A stretch of 64,000 nt of DNA from the NCBI GenBank assembly GCA_963921195.1, contig OY992537.1, positions 134,248,756-134,312,755 of the forward strand, in the 5' to 3' direction. The translations under genes were made by a program, and so were the position numbers. The notes under the pieces are model-generated. The model had not been told where the DNA came from and did not search any database. It worked only from the letters and a program-made list of their open reading frames with translations. Shown here one piece after another: positions 54,294-63,879 of the stretch; the first letter of the stretch is position 1; the number at the start of each line of letters is the position of its first letter. The DNA comes from Pegoplata infirma (lineage: Eukaryota > Arthropoda > Insecta > Diptera > Anthomyiidae).

Positions 54294-55660
54294 CACTCAA
54301 AAAAATACGTTAGTAAAAAAATTTGTAAAGTGGTTTGTAACTCAACTTTACCACTTTTTTACTAAATTCTACTAAAAAATCAATTTTTAGTAATTCTTTT
54401 TAGTAAACTCGCTTTACAAACTATTAATTTTATACTGGTTTTTTAATAATTTTTTCAGTTGATTTTTTAAAAATTATCGTACTAACTTTTGATAATTATT
54501 TTGTAAATTTTACAATATTAGTTAGTAAATTTCGTTTTTTTTTCTCTAGAAAACCTATACACTATAATTAAAAATATTTTATTTTATTAAAATATTTGGA
54601 AATTAAAAAAAATAAATAAAAAAAATATATTATTAGTTATTTTTTAACGATAAAACTGCGCTTTGATGAGTATGAATATGTTTATTATTTTTAATATTCA
54701 TTTACGCTTCATTAGTTTTTTTTTTTTCAATTTAAAAACAAAAATAGAGACAAGAGAAGACATGCAAAATTTAAAAAACAATGCCGACCTTTTCAAATGG
54801 AAAATTTCCATAAAACATCAGTTTTTTTTTCTTTCTTCTTTACTTGCAGAATTTTTTTGTTTATGCTATCCACGAATATTTTTTTCTCACGCACATAAAG
54901 GGTTGATTTTTGTGTAACTTACTTTATGCCTTTCTTTGAATATTTTAGTCACAAAATAACATTCGATCGGTGAACATCGCGCGACGGGTAAAATGAATAC
55001 AAAAATGTACAAAAAAAATATTACAACAAAAAAACCATAGCACGTAACCAAATCTTTAAGTATTTTTTGTTTAAAATTATGTAACTCGTTTTTTATTTTT
55101 AGAATAATAAAGCAAAATAGGAAATGATGACAACAGGTAACAATTGTATATTTATGTGATCTATTTAAAACATTATGTTGATATATATTTTTTTATTTTA
55201 GTTCACCGTACACCAATTTATTCAACATCAATCTTCAAAGAATTAATTTTATATGGTAGTATGTATATTTTGTATTAAAAAAATGTGTTCAATATTTTCT
55301 CTTTTTTAGATCGAAAATTCTAACAAAAACTGACTTGCATGGAAATAGTTATTGGCGACAACAAGCGCAATACGCAATTTACATGATGTATACAAATACA
55401 AAAAATTAAAAAATACACAATTTACAATTTTTTTACAAAAAAAGTTAATATTATTTACAAACGCGTTTTAAAATCCATTTTACAAAAATTGTACAAAACA
55501 ATTTAGTAATACTAATTTTTTTAGTATTTTCAAGATTACTAATTTTTGAAAACCAAAGTTTGTAATGGTAACTGAAAAAGTTATCGGGCACAAATTGAAA
55601 ACTTTATTAGTAATGGTAACAGACTTTTTTGTAAGGAATACTAACAAATTTTTATGAGTG
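54294..55660 (+). mobile_element. CACTC-type MITE (long form) with TTAGTAAAWTTTAC motifs and exon-like core
   Basis: CACTCAAAAAAATACGTTAG and CTAACAAATTTTTATGAGTG, with TA at 54292-54293 and 55661-55662. Subterminal 250-bp regions are packed with TTTAGTAAA/TTACTAAAAA motifs. The 0.8-kb core is less repetitive and includes GATCGGTGAACATCGCGCGA and consecutive GT...AG intron-like segments, listed separately. Confidence 0.85.
55102..55330 (+). other. Putative spliced mini-gene in MITE 54294-55660
   Basis: Good splice signals bound introns at 55137-55201 (CAG|GTAACA ... TTTATTTTAG) and 55256-55309 (ATG|GTAGTA ... CTTTTTTAG), leaving a 54-nt middle exon (55202-55255). If spliced, an ATG at about 55124 opens a frame of 26 codons that passes both junctions and stops in the third exon. 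A further TTATTTTTAG acceptor precedes the first exon. This is seen only as sequence signals; AT-rich DNA produces such signals by chance. Confidence 0.3.
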
Positions 55661-55831
55661 TACTGTCTACTTTCATATGAGTCTAATAACTTTAAAATCG
55701 GAGAACAAATACCAAAAGGAGTTTTGGCCGCTATCTCAAAATATTGACCACAGTGCGACCCCAAAAACATAAAATATCATGGTTAAATACTTTTGTCCAC
55801 GTAGTTTTGGAATCGGAACCACAGTGCACCG

Positions 55832-56810
55832 CCACTAATTTTTGTTGAAAATTTTCCTCATAATTTAACTAAGGTTTTAACGGATAGTAAAATTTACCCC
55901 GCCCACCTTTTTCTATATATGGAAGGAACTATAAGGGCTAGATCGATTTTTAAGGAAAAAAAATTGTCCACGCCTACTTTTACGCTCACTTTTCCCGATA
56001 CATATATTTTAAATCATGCAATAGCTAGATCAATTTGACTAATTTTGTTTTTAATGTTCGTTATAGTACAACTAAGTTTTTTCGGAAAGAACAATTTTCC
56101 ATTTCTACGCCCACTTTTGAATGGATGGACCGAGTTGGTTAAATTCAAATAACGTGTTTACGGTAAGAAAAGTTGTCCACCCACTCTTTTTTTCGATATA
56201 TTTAAAATTTTCTCTATAGAAAAAAAAATATAGAAAAATAAAATATTGAATAATAAAATATAAATAAAAATCAAATATTCGTTGGTAATCGCATTACTTG
56301 AGAACTGACCGATTTGAATAATATTTTTTTAAAATGTTCGTCTTTGGTTTTTTTTTGGAAAATAAATTAATCACGCCTACTTTTATGCCCCTTTTTCCGT
56401 ATATACAAAATCGGAGAACGGCTGGATCGATTTGACTATTTTTTTTTTTTTAATGTTCGTCATGGGTTTAAACGGAAAAGAGAAGAACGGCAAGATAGTA
56501 GTAAGGTTCTTACGGAAAGAAAAATTGTCCACTCCCACTTTTTTCAATACATCTAAAATCGGAGAACGACTACCCTGATTTGGTAAATGATCATTATAGT
56601 CCAAGTAAGGCTTTTACGGAAATAATTATTGTCCTCCCCCACTTCAAAGCCCATATTTTTCAATATCCTTAAAACTTGCAACAATTGAGTACGCCTGGAC
56701 CGATTTGGCTATTTTTTTGTTTTAAGTGTTCGTATTTATCCATATAATTGTTCGGAAAGAAAAACTGTCCTCGCCTACTTTTTTCAATGTATCTAAAATT
56801 AATTTTTACT
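55832..56810 (+). repeat. Helitron minisatellite, part after Transib
   Basis: About six further degenerate units carry GGACCGATTTGACTA, AATGTTCGTCAT and CGGAAAGAAAAATTGTCCAC motifs. They continue the array cut at 47998 by the Transib element. Confidence 0.7.
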
Positions 56811-57374
56811 CTAATTCGCTATATTAAAAAATATATTTCTTGGGGCGGACTACTTAAAGAAAAGTTAGCTTTTAACTGCCGATTTAACAGAGCCTTATGT
56901 CAAAATTTGTATGAAAAAGTTTAATTTAACGGATAGTTATTTTATAACGGAGCATTGAGTAATCCAGCATTTAAAGATTCCGCTTAAACTTGGTACAAAT
57001 GATTTAAACCTTTGGGTATTGTTAACATATGTACAAGTTTAACTTACCACACAAATTTTAACGCCCTCTTTTGTCTAAATATGTCGACTATGTATTAATG
57101 ACCGAACAGATTTTTTATGTTAATTACAGTTCTAATTCGCTATTTAAGAAAATAGAAAAGAAATAGATAAAAGTGCCCCTGAAAAATGGAAAATTCGGGA
57201 AAACTTTATTAAAAGTGTCTCGGAAAAATGGAAAAATTAGGAAAAAAAAATTTGTTTTTGAACTCAACAAGAACTCACGATAACAACGAAGGATATGCGT
57301 AATTTATTTTTGTGTTGTTCGTAATGATACTAAAGAAGTTTAAAATTTGTTCAGTTCGCAAAGTCGAAGACATG

Positions 57375-57787
57375 TGCTGTGTTTTTCAATAAGTGGATTT
57401 ATTTTCTGATTAATCTTAATTTGCTTAAAAAAATATTTTAACATACTAAAACAAATTTGGAATATTTTTTTCCGTAATCTACAATAAACTTTCAATTATA
57501 ATCCGAAAAAATAATGAACAAATTTAGAAAATGAAAAAAGTTATAAATAAAACAAAATTAATCCAAAACGGATTTATTAAATCCTAAAATTTAGTTGGAT
57601 TTATTTTGATTTATTTATAACTTTATTAATTTTCCAGATTTTTTTATTATTTTTTTGGATAATAATTGCTTATTTATCGTAGATTATGGAAAAAAATATT
57701 CCAAATTTGTTTTGGCATTTTAATTTATTTATTTTAAACTAAATAAGATTAATACGAAAATAAATCCACTTTTTGAAAAACACAGCA
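57375..57787. repeat. Inverted repeat with TGCTGTGTTTTTCAA ends
   Basis: TGCTGTGTTTTTCAATAAGT and GGATTTATTTTC at the left are inverted at 57756-57787. AATTTGGAATATTTTTTTCC and TTTATAACTTTATT also pair. It is a palindromic MITE nested in the Helitron-like element, with ATG on both sides as a possible 3-bp duplication. Confidence 0.75.
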
Positions 57788-58159
57788 ATGGTATTTTTTA
57801 GTTCCTAAAATATAATTTGGAGATGATTATCTGCCTAATCGGTTTTTTAATAATACGCCCACAAATTTTTCTAAGCCAAGAAATTCATTACATTTTTTGC
57901 AGGGCTATATATTTGAAGCGAGACGACATATAACACTGATCTCATATTTGGGCCAGCAACGCGGACCGGGCCAGCTAGTTACTAATAAAACTGTAGTTCT
58001 CGTTTGAGCAAAGTACAACAATTTTTGTTAAAAAAACAAGGAAAATTGTTAAATATTGGTAGAACGGGATTACAGGGCATTTTACCAGGCGTTTTACAAG
58101 TTTTTTTTTGAGTGTACTCATGTACTGTGAAAGCAACATTTGTAATTTTCCTTTAATCA

Positions 58160-58445
58160 TAGACCAAGCCTTACTGAGGTGAAAGCTATGAAGCGGAACA
58201 TGAATGACACACTCAATCATGACCTTACGGCATTCTCCGAGTGGGGTCTTGCTATTAGGGTCGATTTTAATGCTCGTAAGTCCCAATGTTATATGTTGAC
58301 TCACAGACGGCTTGTGTAATCAGCGTCATCTGTATCCATGTATACCTAATGAGGAATCAGAAACTCTTGATGTTCTAGGCATGAAAATCCAATGTGATTT
58401 TTGTTGGAACCAACATGTTTTTCAAGTGTATTCACTATTTATACA
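58160..58445 (+). pseudogene. Fragment of a LINE reverse transcriptase
   Basis: From about 58165 the plus strand reads MKRNMNDTLNHDLTAFSEWG then LAIRVDFNARKSQCYMLTHR. After a frame change it reads LYPCIPNEESETLDVLGMKI and QCDFCWNQHVF. This is the region after the YxDD box in LINE reverse transcriptases (L..WGL...V.FN..KSQ...; thumb LGMKI). The pattern suits Jockey/CR1-like elements rather than the LINE at 10.3 kb. Only about 95 codons remain, with a stop and frameshift near 58316. Confidence 0.65.
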
Positions 58446-58678
58446 TCTTATGTCCGACCGAAAATGGAATACAAAACCTATATCTGTGCTGGAGATTCAA
58501 GGTTTATCTTGATTTAATTAAGTGCAAAAACCATCTGTTTCTCGACATCTTACGCTAGGGGAGGTGTCTCCCAAAGTCACCTGCCAAACCCCTGCTATTT
58601 TTTTAGCTTTTATTACATGCTAAAGGGTAAAAATTCGGCACAACCGAACTTAACACTCTCACTTCTTTTCGATACAAG
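58446..58678. other. No gene; possible TATACCC-repeat 3' remnant
   Basis: AAAGGGTAAAAATTCGGCAC followed by AACCGAACTTAACACTCTCA near 58622-58665 resembles the 3' end of the TATACCC dispersed repeat. Nothing else is recognised. Confidence 0.4.
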
Positions 58679-58680
58679 TA

Positions 58681-59752
58681 CACTCAGAAAATTATTGCAG
58701 TTACTACATGACGGTCGTTTGTGTAGTAAGTAGTAGCTGTTGTTTTTAACTACAATTTCGGTCGTTTTTGTATGAAAAAATCTCAAACAACTTTTTTTGT
58801 AGTAGTTTCAAAAAATAACCACAAAAAATATACTACACTGTAGCAATAGTTGATTTATGTAGTTGTTTTTAGTTTTTTTTTCTAAAACTCGTTTTTTTCT
58901 AGAAATTTTTATTGCAAAGGAATGTGTCGAGCGAGTTGGTCGTGCGGGATGCGGAAGGAATTATTTTTATACCAAATAAATAATATCTAAATAAATTAAA
59001 TTACAATTTATTAAATTTAATTATAACAAAAAATATGTTTTTGGAAAAATATTCTTGAGCGAAAGAAAATAAGTGGATAAATGAGATAACAAGTGTGTAT
59101 AATATAGCGCTCACATAAGCGTGCGTAAAAACCAATCGGAAAAAAACAAAATAAAATGTGTGCAGTGTTTTGTTTTCTTATGAGCGCGCCATCTTTCTTT
59201 TCTTTGTATACACAACAGAGCAGGTACATACTTTTTTGAAACATTTCAAATTAATTCTTTTTTTTATAAATCAATTTTGCCAAAGCATTTCGTTTTTTTT
59301 TTTATTCCAGACAAATTTTGATCAGTAGCGGTGAAAATTTGAAATGAACTATTAAAAAACAAAGGTAAATACAATCAATTTATTTTGTTTAACATTTTAT
59401 TAATATAATTTTTTTCTTCTATAATTCCAGATAAATACATCAAAAAATTGTCATCATGTCGAAATTCTATACAACCAACTGAAATGTATTGCTTTTTAAA
59501 TAAATAAATATCAATCATTTAAACGTTTAAGAAATTTTTTAAATAAAATTTCAGGCAATTGTAGAAAAAACAACTGTATTAAACAGTTTTGTAGTAGTTT
59601 TTACTACATTTTGTAGTTGAAAATCAATAGTTAAAAACAACAACATGTTCAGTTGTTTTTACCGTTTATGTAGTGGACGCCTTTTCAACGACAAAATGTA
59701 GTCAAAACAACTGTCTTTTGTAGTAGATTTTACCGACATACTTTTTTGAGTG
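58681..59752 (+). mobile_element. CACTC-type MITE (long form) with GTAGTTGTTTT motifs and exon-like core
   Basis: CACTCAGAAAATTATTGCAG and GACATACTTTTTTGAGTG, with TA at 58679-58680 and 59753-59754. Ends carry GTAGTTGTTTTTAACTAC-type motifs. The core (about 58915-59540) is different in composition, with GTCGAGCGAGTTGGTCGTGC and GAGCGCGCCATC, and shows intron-like segments listed separately. Confidence 0.88.
59180..59515 (+). other. Putative spliced mini-gene in MITE 58681-59752
   Basis: Intron-like segments lie at 59224-59310 (CAG|GTACAT ... TATTCCAG) and 59365-59430 (AAG|GTAAAT ... AATTCCAG), with a 54-nt middle exon (59311-59364). An ATG at about 59180 would open a frame of 25 codons across the first junction. 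The third exon contains TCGAAATTCTATACAACCAA, loosely similar to TCGAAAATTCTAACAAAAAC at 55311 in the other long MITE. Signal-based only. Confidence 0.3.
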
Positions 59753-60570
59753 TAACTAAATATTTTTTTAAAATATTTCATATTATTGATTTATAATCTT
59801 AAAAGTATTACATCAACATTACAAAATTTTAACATTTAATAGTTTTTACCCTTTGAAAATGCTTCAATACTCCTCAGCTGGGAGTATTAGTTTGAAGAAC
59901 AATCTCTTGCTGCAAGTACCACTTTATTCTTCTATTATTTTTTTGTGGAGTAGTCGTTGTCTCAGTTATTCCTTGCATTTATAACTACGTATAGTACTAT
60001 TTTCTACAGTTTGTTCTCAATAGCCATTGAGTTTTATTTTTTTTTCTTGTATTTTATATAAACATTTAAAAGTGGATTCTTTGAGTATATCACGAAGTAA
60101 CTATCAAAAATATTTATTCTTTGTAACTTCTATTTTTGAAAAAAAAAAATATATAATCCTGCAACTTTTTGATGTGCCCTCTGCGTTTCAGTTTTCAATA
60201 TACGAAAAAAAGCAAAGCCAAAAAACACTCCCAAAATAAAGAAAAATACAAAAAAAAAATACTACTATTATTCAAACTTGAATCTTTACAGTGTAAGAGG
60301 ATAAGAAAAAATATTCCATCCAGCTGCCAAACTATGAACTCATTTAAAGGATATTTGGGTCAACAATTTCATACTAAATATTAAAGAACGTTCATTTGTA
60401 AACAACCAGCTATGTTACATTGGGACAGATATTTAAATTAGATTTAATGAAAGTGTTTTTTAATTATTTGGCTTTGTGTCGAGATGGAAATGGAAAGAAA
60501 TATCCATCGTCGGGCTTCCAAATTTGACCACATCAGCTCTGATAAGTAAAATTGCAGTTCTTAAAATTGT
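59753..60570. other. Intergenic, nothing recognised
   Basis: Aside from a small hairpin (AATACTCC...GGGAGTATT near 59867-59889), no gene or repeat was identified. Confidence 0.45.
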
Positions 60571-61127
60571 TTTTATACCCTCCACTTATTGTTAGTAATA
60601 GAGGGTATATATAAGTTTATCATTCCGTTTGTAGCTCATCGAAATATCGGTCTGGGACCCCATAAATTATATATATCCATGATCCCCGATCGATTTTAAA
60701 CCATTCTAGCGATGTCCGTCTGTCTATCTGTGGAAATGGTGATCACGCACAAAATATTACACGGAGATGACTGAAACTTAACGTATTTATTGGATACGAG
60801 AAGTTTTCTATCGCATTTCAGCGATATCGGTCAGCGGTTCAAAAGTTATGAACGAAAATGTAAGGACACCTCAAAAATTTTAGTACATTCAACATAACCT
60901 AAAAATACAAAATGCTTTAATTCGGCTGCTGGTTGACATATGTGAACATAATTGAACACCAAATGGAATTTAAACAAGAAGGAACATATTTTTTGGACAA
61001 AAAAAGAAAAAAATCGCGGCTTTTTTTTACCAAATTTTTTTTTCGCGGAATTTTTTTTTAAGTAATTGCCCTTTAAATAAAGTTTTTTGCAATAATCTTT
61101 TTGAAATTTAACTTTTTTACTTGTTTA
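60571..61127 (+). repeat. TATACCC / GATGTCCGTCTGTC dispersed repeat (copy 1)
   Basis: Starts TTTTATACCCTCCACTTATT with a short hairpin to GAGGGTATATA, continues CATTCCGTTTGTAGCTCATC, GTCTGGGACCCCATAAA and GCGATGTCCGTCTGTC, and ends TTTTTTACTTGTTT. It matches 62575-63183 throughout but lacks about 35 bases (GTGGAGGGTATCACTACATT and following) near the 3' end. This repeat type is widespread in higher flies; the mobilising class is unclear to me. No coding potential. Confidence 0.8.
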
Positions 61128-61777
61128 ATATATTATTTACTGTTTCCCATTTTATTATAGGAATTCTAGCCCATTGTGCCTGCGTATGGAAGAACATGTT
61201 TGTGTAACTGGTGTAACTAGTGTCACTTGGTGTGGGAGTTTAGTAAAGAATAATGATTGTTTTAACACTTAAACTAAAGCATCGCCTTTTTTATAAGTTT
61301 TCTTTTCATTTTCCTTTAGCAACAACATCTCCCTCTGCCCCTTTTTCCCAATAATGGTAGGATTTTGACTAAACAAATTGACATGCAAGCCAAAACGCCA
61401 CTTTGAGTGATGTCATCTATAACGTTGGTATTTGTAGATTAAACAACAAACATATGTACATTAGGGGGGTATTAAAAAGTAATTTGGTCCAATTTCATTG
61501 ATTGCCAGGCAAATAATGGCGCCTTTTTGTGTCAAAACTCAATATTTAAAATATTGTTGCTTCATAGCTCGAAAACTAAAGACTGCACGATGAAAAAGTC
61601 TAGCAAAGTGATATACGTGCTCAAAAAGCACATAAATGAAAATTTTTTTAAAATTTTATTTAAGCGATATCTTGAAAACTAAAGATGTCTCAAAAAAAAG
61701 AAAGAGCATTTTTGAAATCAGCATATCCAAAATTACTAAACTCGCCATTTACTATATGGGTGCAAGACAAGTGTTGG
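61128..61777. other. No gene recognised
   Basis: AT-rich sequence. ATAGCTCGAAAACTAAAG and GATATCTTGAAAACTAAAG occur about 110 bases apart, and similar phrases appear near 21583, 46208 and 62273, suggesting a diffuse repeat. Confidence 0.4.
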
Positions 61778-61779
61778 TA

Positions 61780-62236
61780 CACTCAAAATATTTTGTAAGT
61801 AAATTCAACTGAAAAAACATTTAAAACAATCGTTTTTCCTTTTAAAAAACGGACTACTTATATTTCACTTGAAAGAACATACTTTTTCAGTTATTTTTAA
61901 ATGTTAATAAATGACTAGACATTCCGCAAAAACAAACGATATTTCAGTTATTTTAAATGTTTACAATTTTTTATATTGTGAAGTAAAAATAAATTTTTTT
62001 GAATAACAAACTACAAAAACCGTACTTCTGTAAAATTATACGGTATAATCAGTTACAAATAATTTAACTGATAAAATTTTTTTCCGTAAATTTTTGTAGT
62101 TTATTGTTTTAACAACTGTATAAATCTTTTAATAATTTAGTTTTTTTGAAAAACTAACGATAAAACGTTTAAATCAACTTTACCTAAAAACTGTTTTGAA
62201 TAACCGTAAATAGTTACTGTAAAACTTTTCTAGGTG
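61780..62236. mobile_element. CACTC-type MITE, 457 bp, TA duplication
   Basis: CACTCAAAATATTTTGTAAG and ACTTTTCTAGGTG, with TA at 61778-61779 and 62237-62238. The interior has TTTCAGTTATTTTAAATGTT and AACTG/CAGTT motifs in both orientations, its own variant of the family's motif filling. Confidence 0.8.
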
Positions 62237-62362
62237 TAAATATGGACTCATAAACATTCCAAGAATAGGCTATATCTCGAAAACTAGACCTGACCCAAAA
62301 AAACGGTACCTAGATTTTAAATCAGCGTAACACAATTACCCAAAATTATCTATCGTAGCCCA

Positions 62363-62574
62363 CACTCAAAAAATTATGTCTTTAACTGTTTGTAGTTTAT
62401 TTAAAAAGTTTAACGTTTTGTCGTTTTTAAAAGAAAAAAACATTTGTTCATTGTTCAGTTTTTTAAATGACTAGTTTTGTTCTTTGTTTAAAACTAATAA
62501 CATACAAATTAAGGACTTTCATTAGCATTCAATTTTTAAAGTCATTTATTTTTGTTCGTAAGTAAAAATTAGTT
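62363..62574. mobile_element. CACTC-type MITE, right part missing
   Basis: CACTCAAAAAATTATGTCTT begins an element with TTTAACTGTTTGTAGTTTA motifs. It is cut by the TATACCC repeat at about 62575, and no matching right terminus is seen after 63183. Confidence 0.55.
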
Positions 62575-63183
62575 TTTATACCCTCCACTTAGTGATAGAG
62601 GGTATATATAAGTTTGTCATTCCGTTTGTAACTCATCAAAATATCGGTCTGGGACCCCATAAAGTATATATATTCATGATCCCCGATCGACTTTAAGATA
62701 TTCTAGCGATGTCCGTCTGTCCGTCGGTCCGTCTGTCTGTGGAAATGGTGATCACGACCAAAATACTACACGGATATGACAGAAACTTAGCCTAATTATT
62801 GGAAGTTCTCCTGAGAAGTTTGATATTGCATTTGAGCGATATCGGTTCAGCGGTTTAAAAGTTATGAACGAAATTGTAAGGACACCTCAAAAATGTTAGT
62901 ACATTCAACATAACCTAAAAATACAAAATGCTTTAATTCGGCTGCTGGTTGACATATGTGAACATAATTGAACACCAAATGGTATTTAAACATGTACGAA
63001 CATATTTTTTGTCAAAAAAAGAAAAAAATCGCGAATTTTTTTTTTACCAAAAATTTTTTTTTCACGGAAATTTTTTTTTTAAGTAATTTCCTTTTAAATA
63101 AAAAGTTTTTTGCAATAATCTTTTTGAAATTGTGGAGGGTATCACTACATTCGGCAAAGCCAAATTAAACTTTTTTACTTGTT
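62575..63183 (+). repeat. TATACCC / GATGTCCGTCTGTC dispersed repeat (copy 2)
   Basis: Complete copy: TATACCCTCCACTTAGTGAT with hairpin to GAGGGTATATA, GCGATGTCCGTCTGTCCGTC, then 3' GTGGAGGGTATCACTACATT, CGGCAAAGCCAAATTAAACT and TTTTTACTTGTTT. The 3' GTGGAGGGTAT complements the 5' TACCCTCCAC, giving short terminal inverted sequences. Confidence 0.82.
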
Positions 63184-63700
63184 TTCTTTAATTTTTAATG
63201 ATTTATGTACGTTATTTTTTTAAATTGTTGGCATTTTTTAAAGAGAAGTCATTCGTTTTTACCTTCTTGTGTTGGTTATTTTTTTGTAGACAAAATATTA
63301 AAAAAAGTGACCTTGGCACGATGCACAGTGGGCGAAAGTACCATTCTGGTGTTCAAGTTCAATTGAGAAAACATAGTAGAGGATGTAGGCTTTCAGAAAA
63401 TTATAACTTGAAACACCCTGTTTCACGACAGGGTTACCCAAATGAGTGCCAACGAGCAATGCCATACCGTTATATATAAAATCGTGTGTGCAATTTTTGC
63501 TATGAGATCTATCCAACTAAGAATTACACCATATATACGGTTCAAGCTTTTATGCTTTTTTATTTTCATTTGCTACCGGTAGATGGCGCTGGTATTAAGC
63601 TTTTAAACTAATTCTTATATAAAGTACAATTGGACAGCAGTTCAGATTATATGTACTATTCGACAAAAAAATAAAAAATATTTATGAATATACCCGATAA
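63184..63700. other. No gene recognised
   Basis: Opposing open frames at 63198-63516 share the same DNA and show no motif. AGATGGCGCTGG at 63581 anticipates the GGCGCTGG tandem unit that follows. Confidence 0.4.
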
Positions 63701-63790
63701 GTGGCGCTGGGGTGGAGTTTTTTGAAATATTAATGTATAAGATGCTGGCGCTGGAGTGGAGTTTTTTGAAATATTAATGTATAAGATGCA
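63701..63790 (+). repeat. ~46-bp tandem duplication with GGCGCTGG
   Basis: GGCGCTGGGGTGGAGTTTTT followed by TGAAATATTAATGTATAAGA occurs at about 63703-63743 and again (GGCGCTGGAGTGGAGTTTTT) at 63747-63790. Confidence 0.85.
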
Positions 63791-63879
63791 AATTTATTCA
63801 AACTCCAATATGTATTTATAATATGAATTTTTTCAACCAATCTTAAAAAATTGGTTTATTGATTTTTTTTTAATTGCAG

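Larger units (their letters stand above)
47999..55826 (-). mobile_element. Transib transposon with 5-bp GC-rich duplication
   Basis: Termini CACTGTGGTTCC and GGAACCACAGTG, with about 38 bp of imperfect inverted repeat including GTGGACAAAAGT. A perfect 5-bp duplication, CACCG, lies at 47994-47998 and 55827-55831. Transib elements are known for 5-bp GC-rich duplications and CAC-starting termini that resemble the RAG recombination signal heptamer CACAGTG. The inside carries a RAG1-like transposase on the minus strand (50833-53518). Three later insertions occupy 48450-49733, 52118-53398 and 54294-55660, so the original element was about 3.9 kb. Confidence 0.92.
47595..57978 (+). mobile_element. 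Helitron-like element, interrupted by a Transib transposon
   Basis: The left end TCTATCTATATAAATAAAAA follows an A (47594). The right end GCGGACCGGGCCAGCTAG precedes a T (57979), matching the 5'-TC and CTAG-3' ends and A/T insertion site of Helitrons. Helitron-owned sequence is 47595-47998 and 55832-57978. Much of it is a degenerate minisatellite. A 32-bp-ended inverted repeat lies at 57375-57787. No Rep/helicase gene is visible, so it is nonautonomous. Confidence 0.6.
45432..58114. mobile_element. CACTC-type MITE opened by a large nest of insertions
   Basis: CACTAAAAAAAAACCTTG (left) and CAAGTTTTTTTTTGAGTG (right) match as inverted termini, with TA at 45430-45431 and 58115-58116. MITE-type GTAAAATTAC sequence occurs at 45432-45504, 46855-46948, 47153-47594 and 57979-58114. 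The remainder is inserted elements: a palindrome, a SINE and a Helitron-like element with its own contents. Joining the outer pieces gives less than 1 kb of MITE. The end pairing is an inference from motif class and duplication. Confidence 0.6.

Noticed and set aside
60571..63183. Segmental duplication of a gene region
   Set aside because: The two similar blocks are copies of a dispersed repeat with the same ends as fragments at 7453 and 45368.
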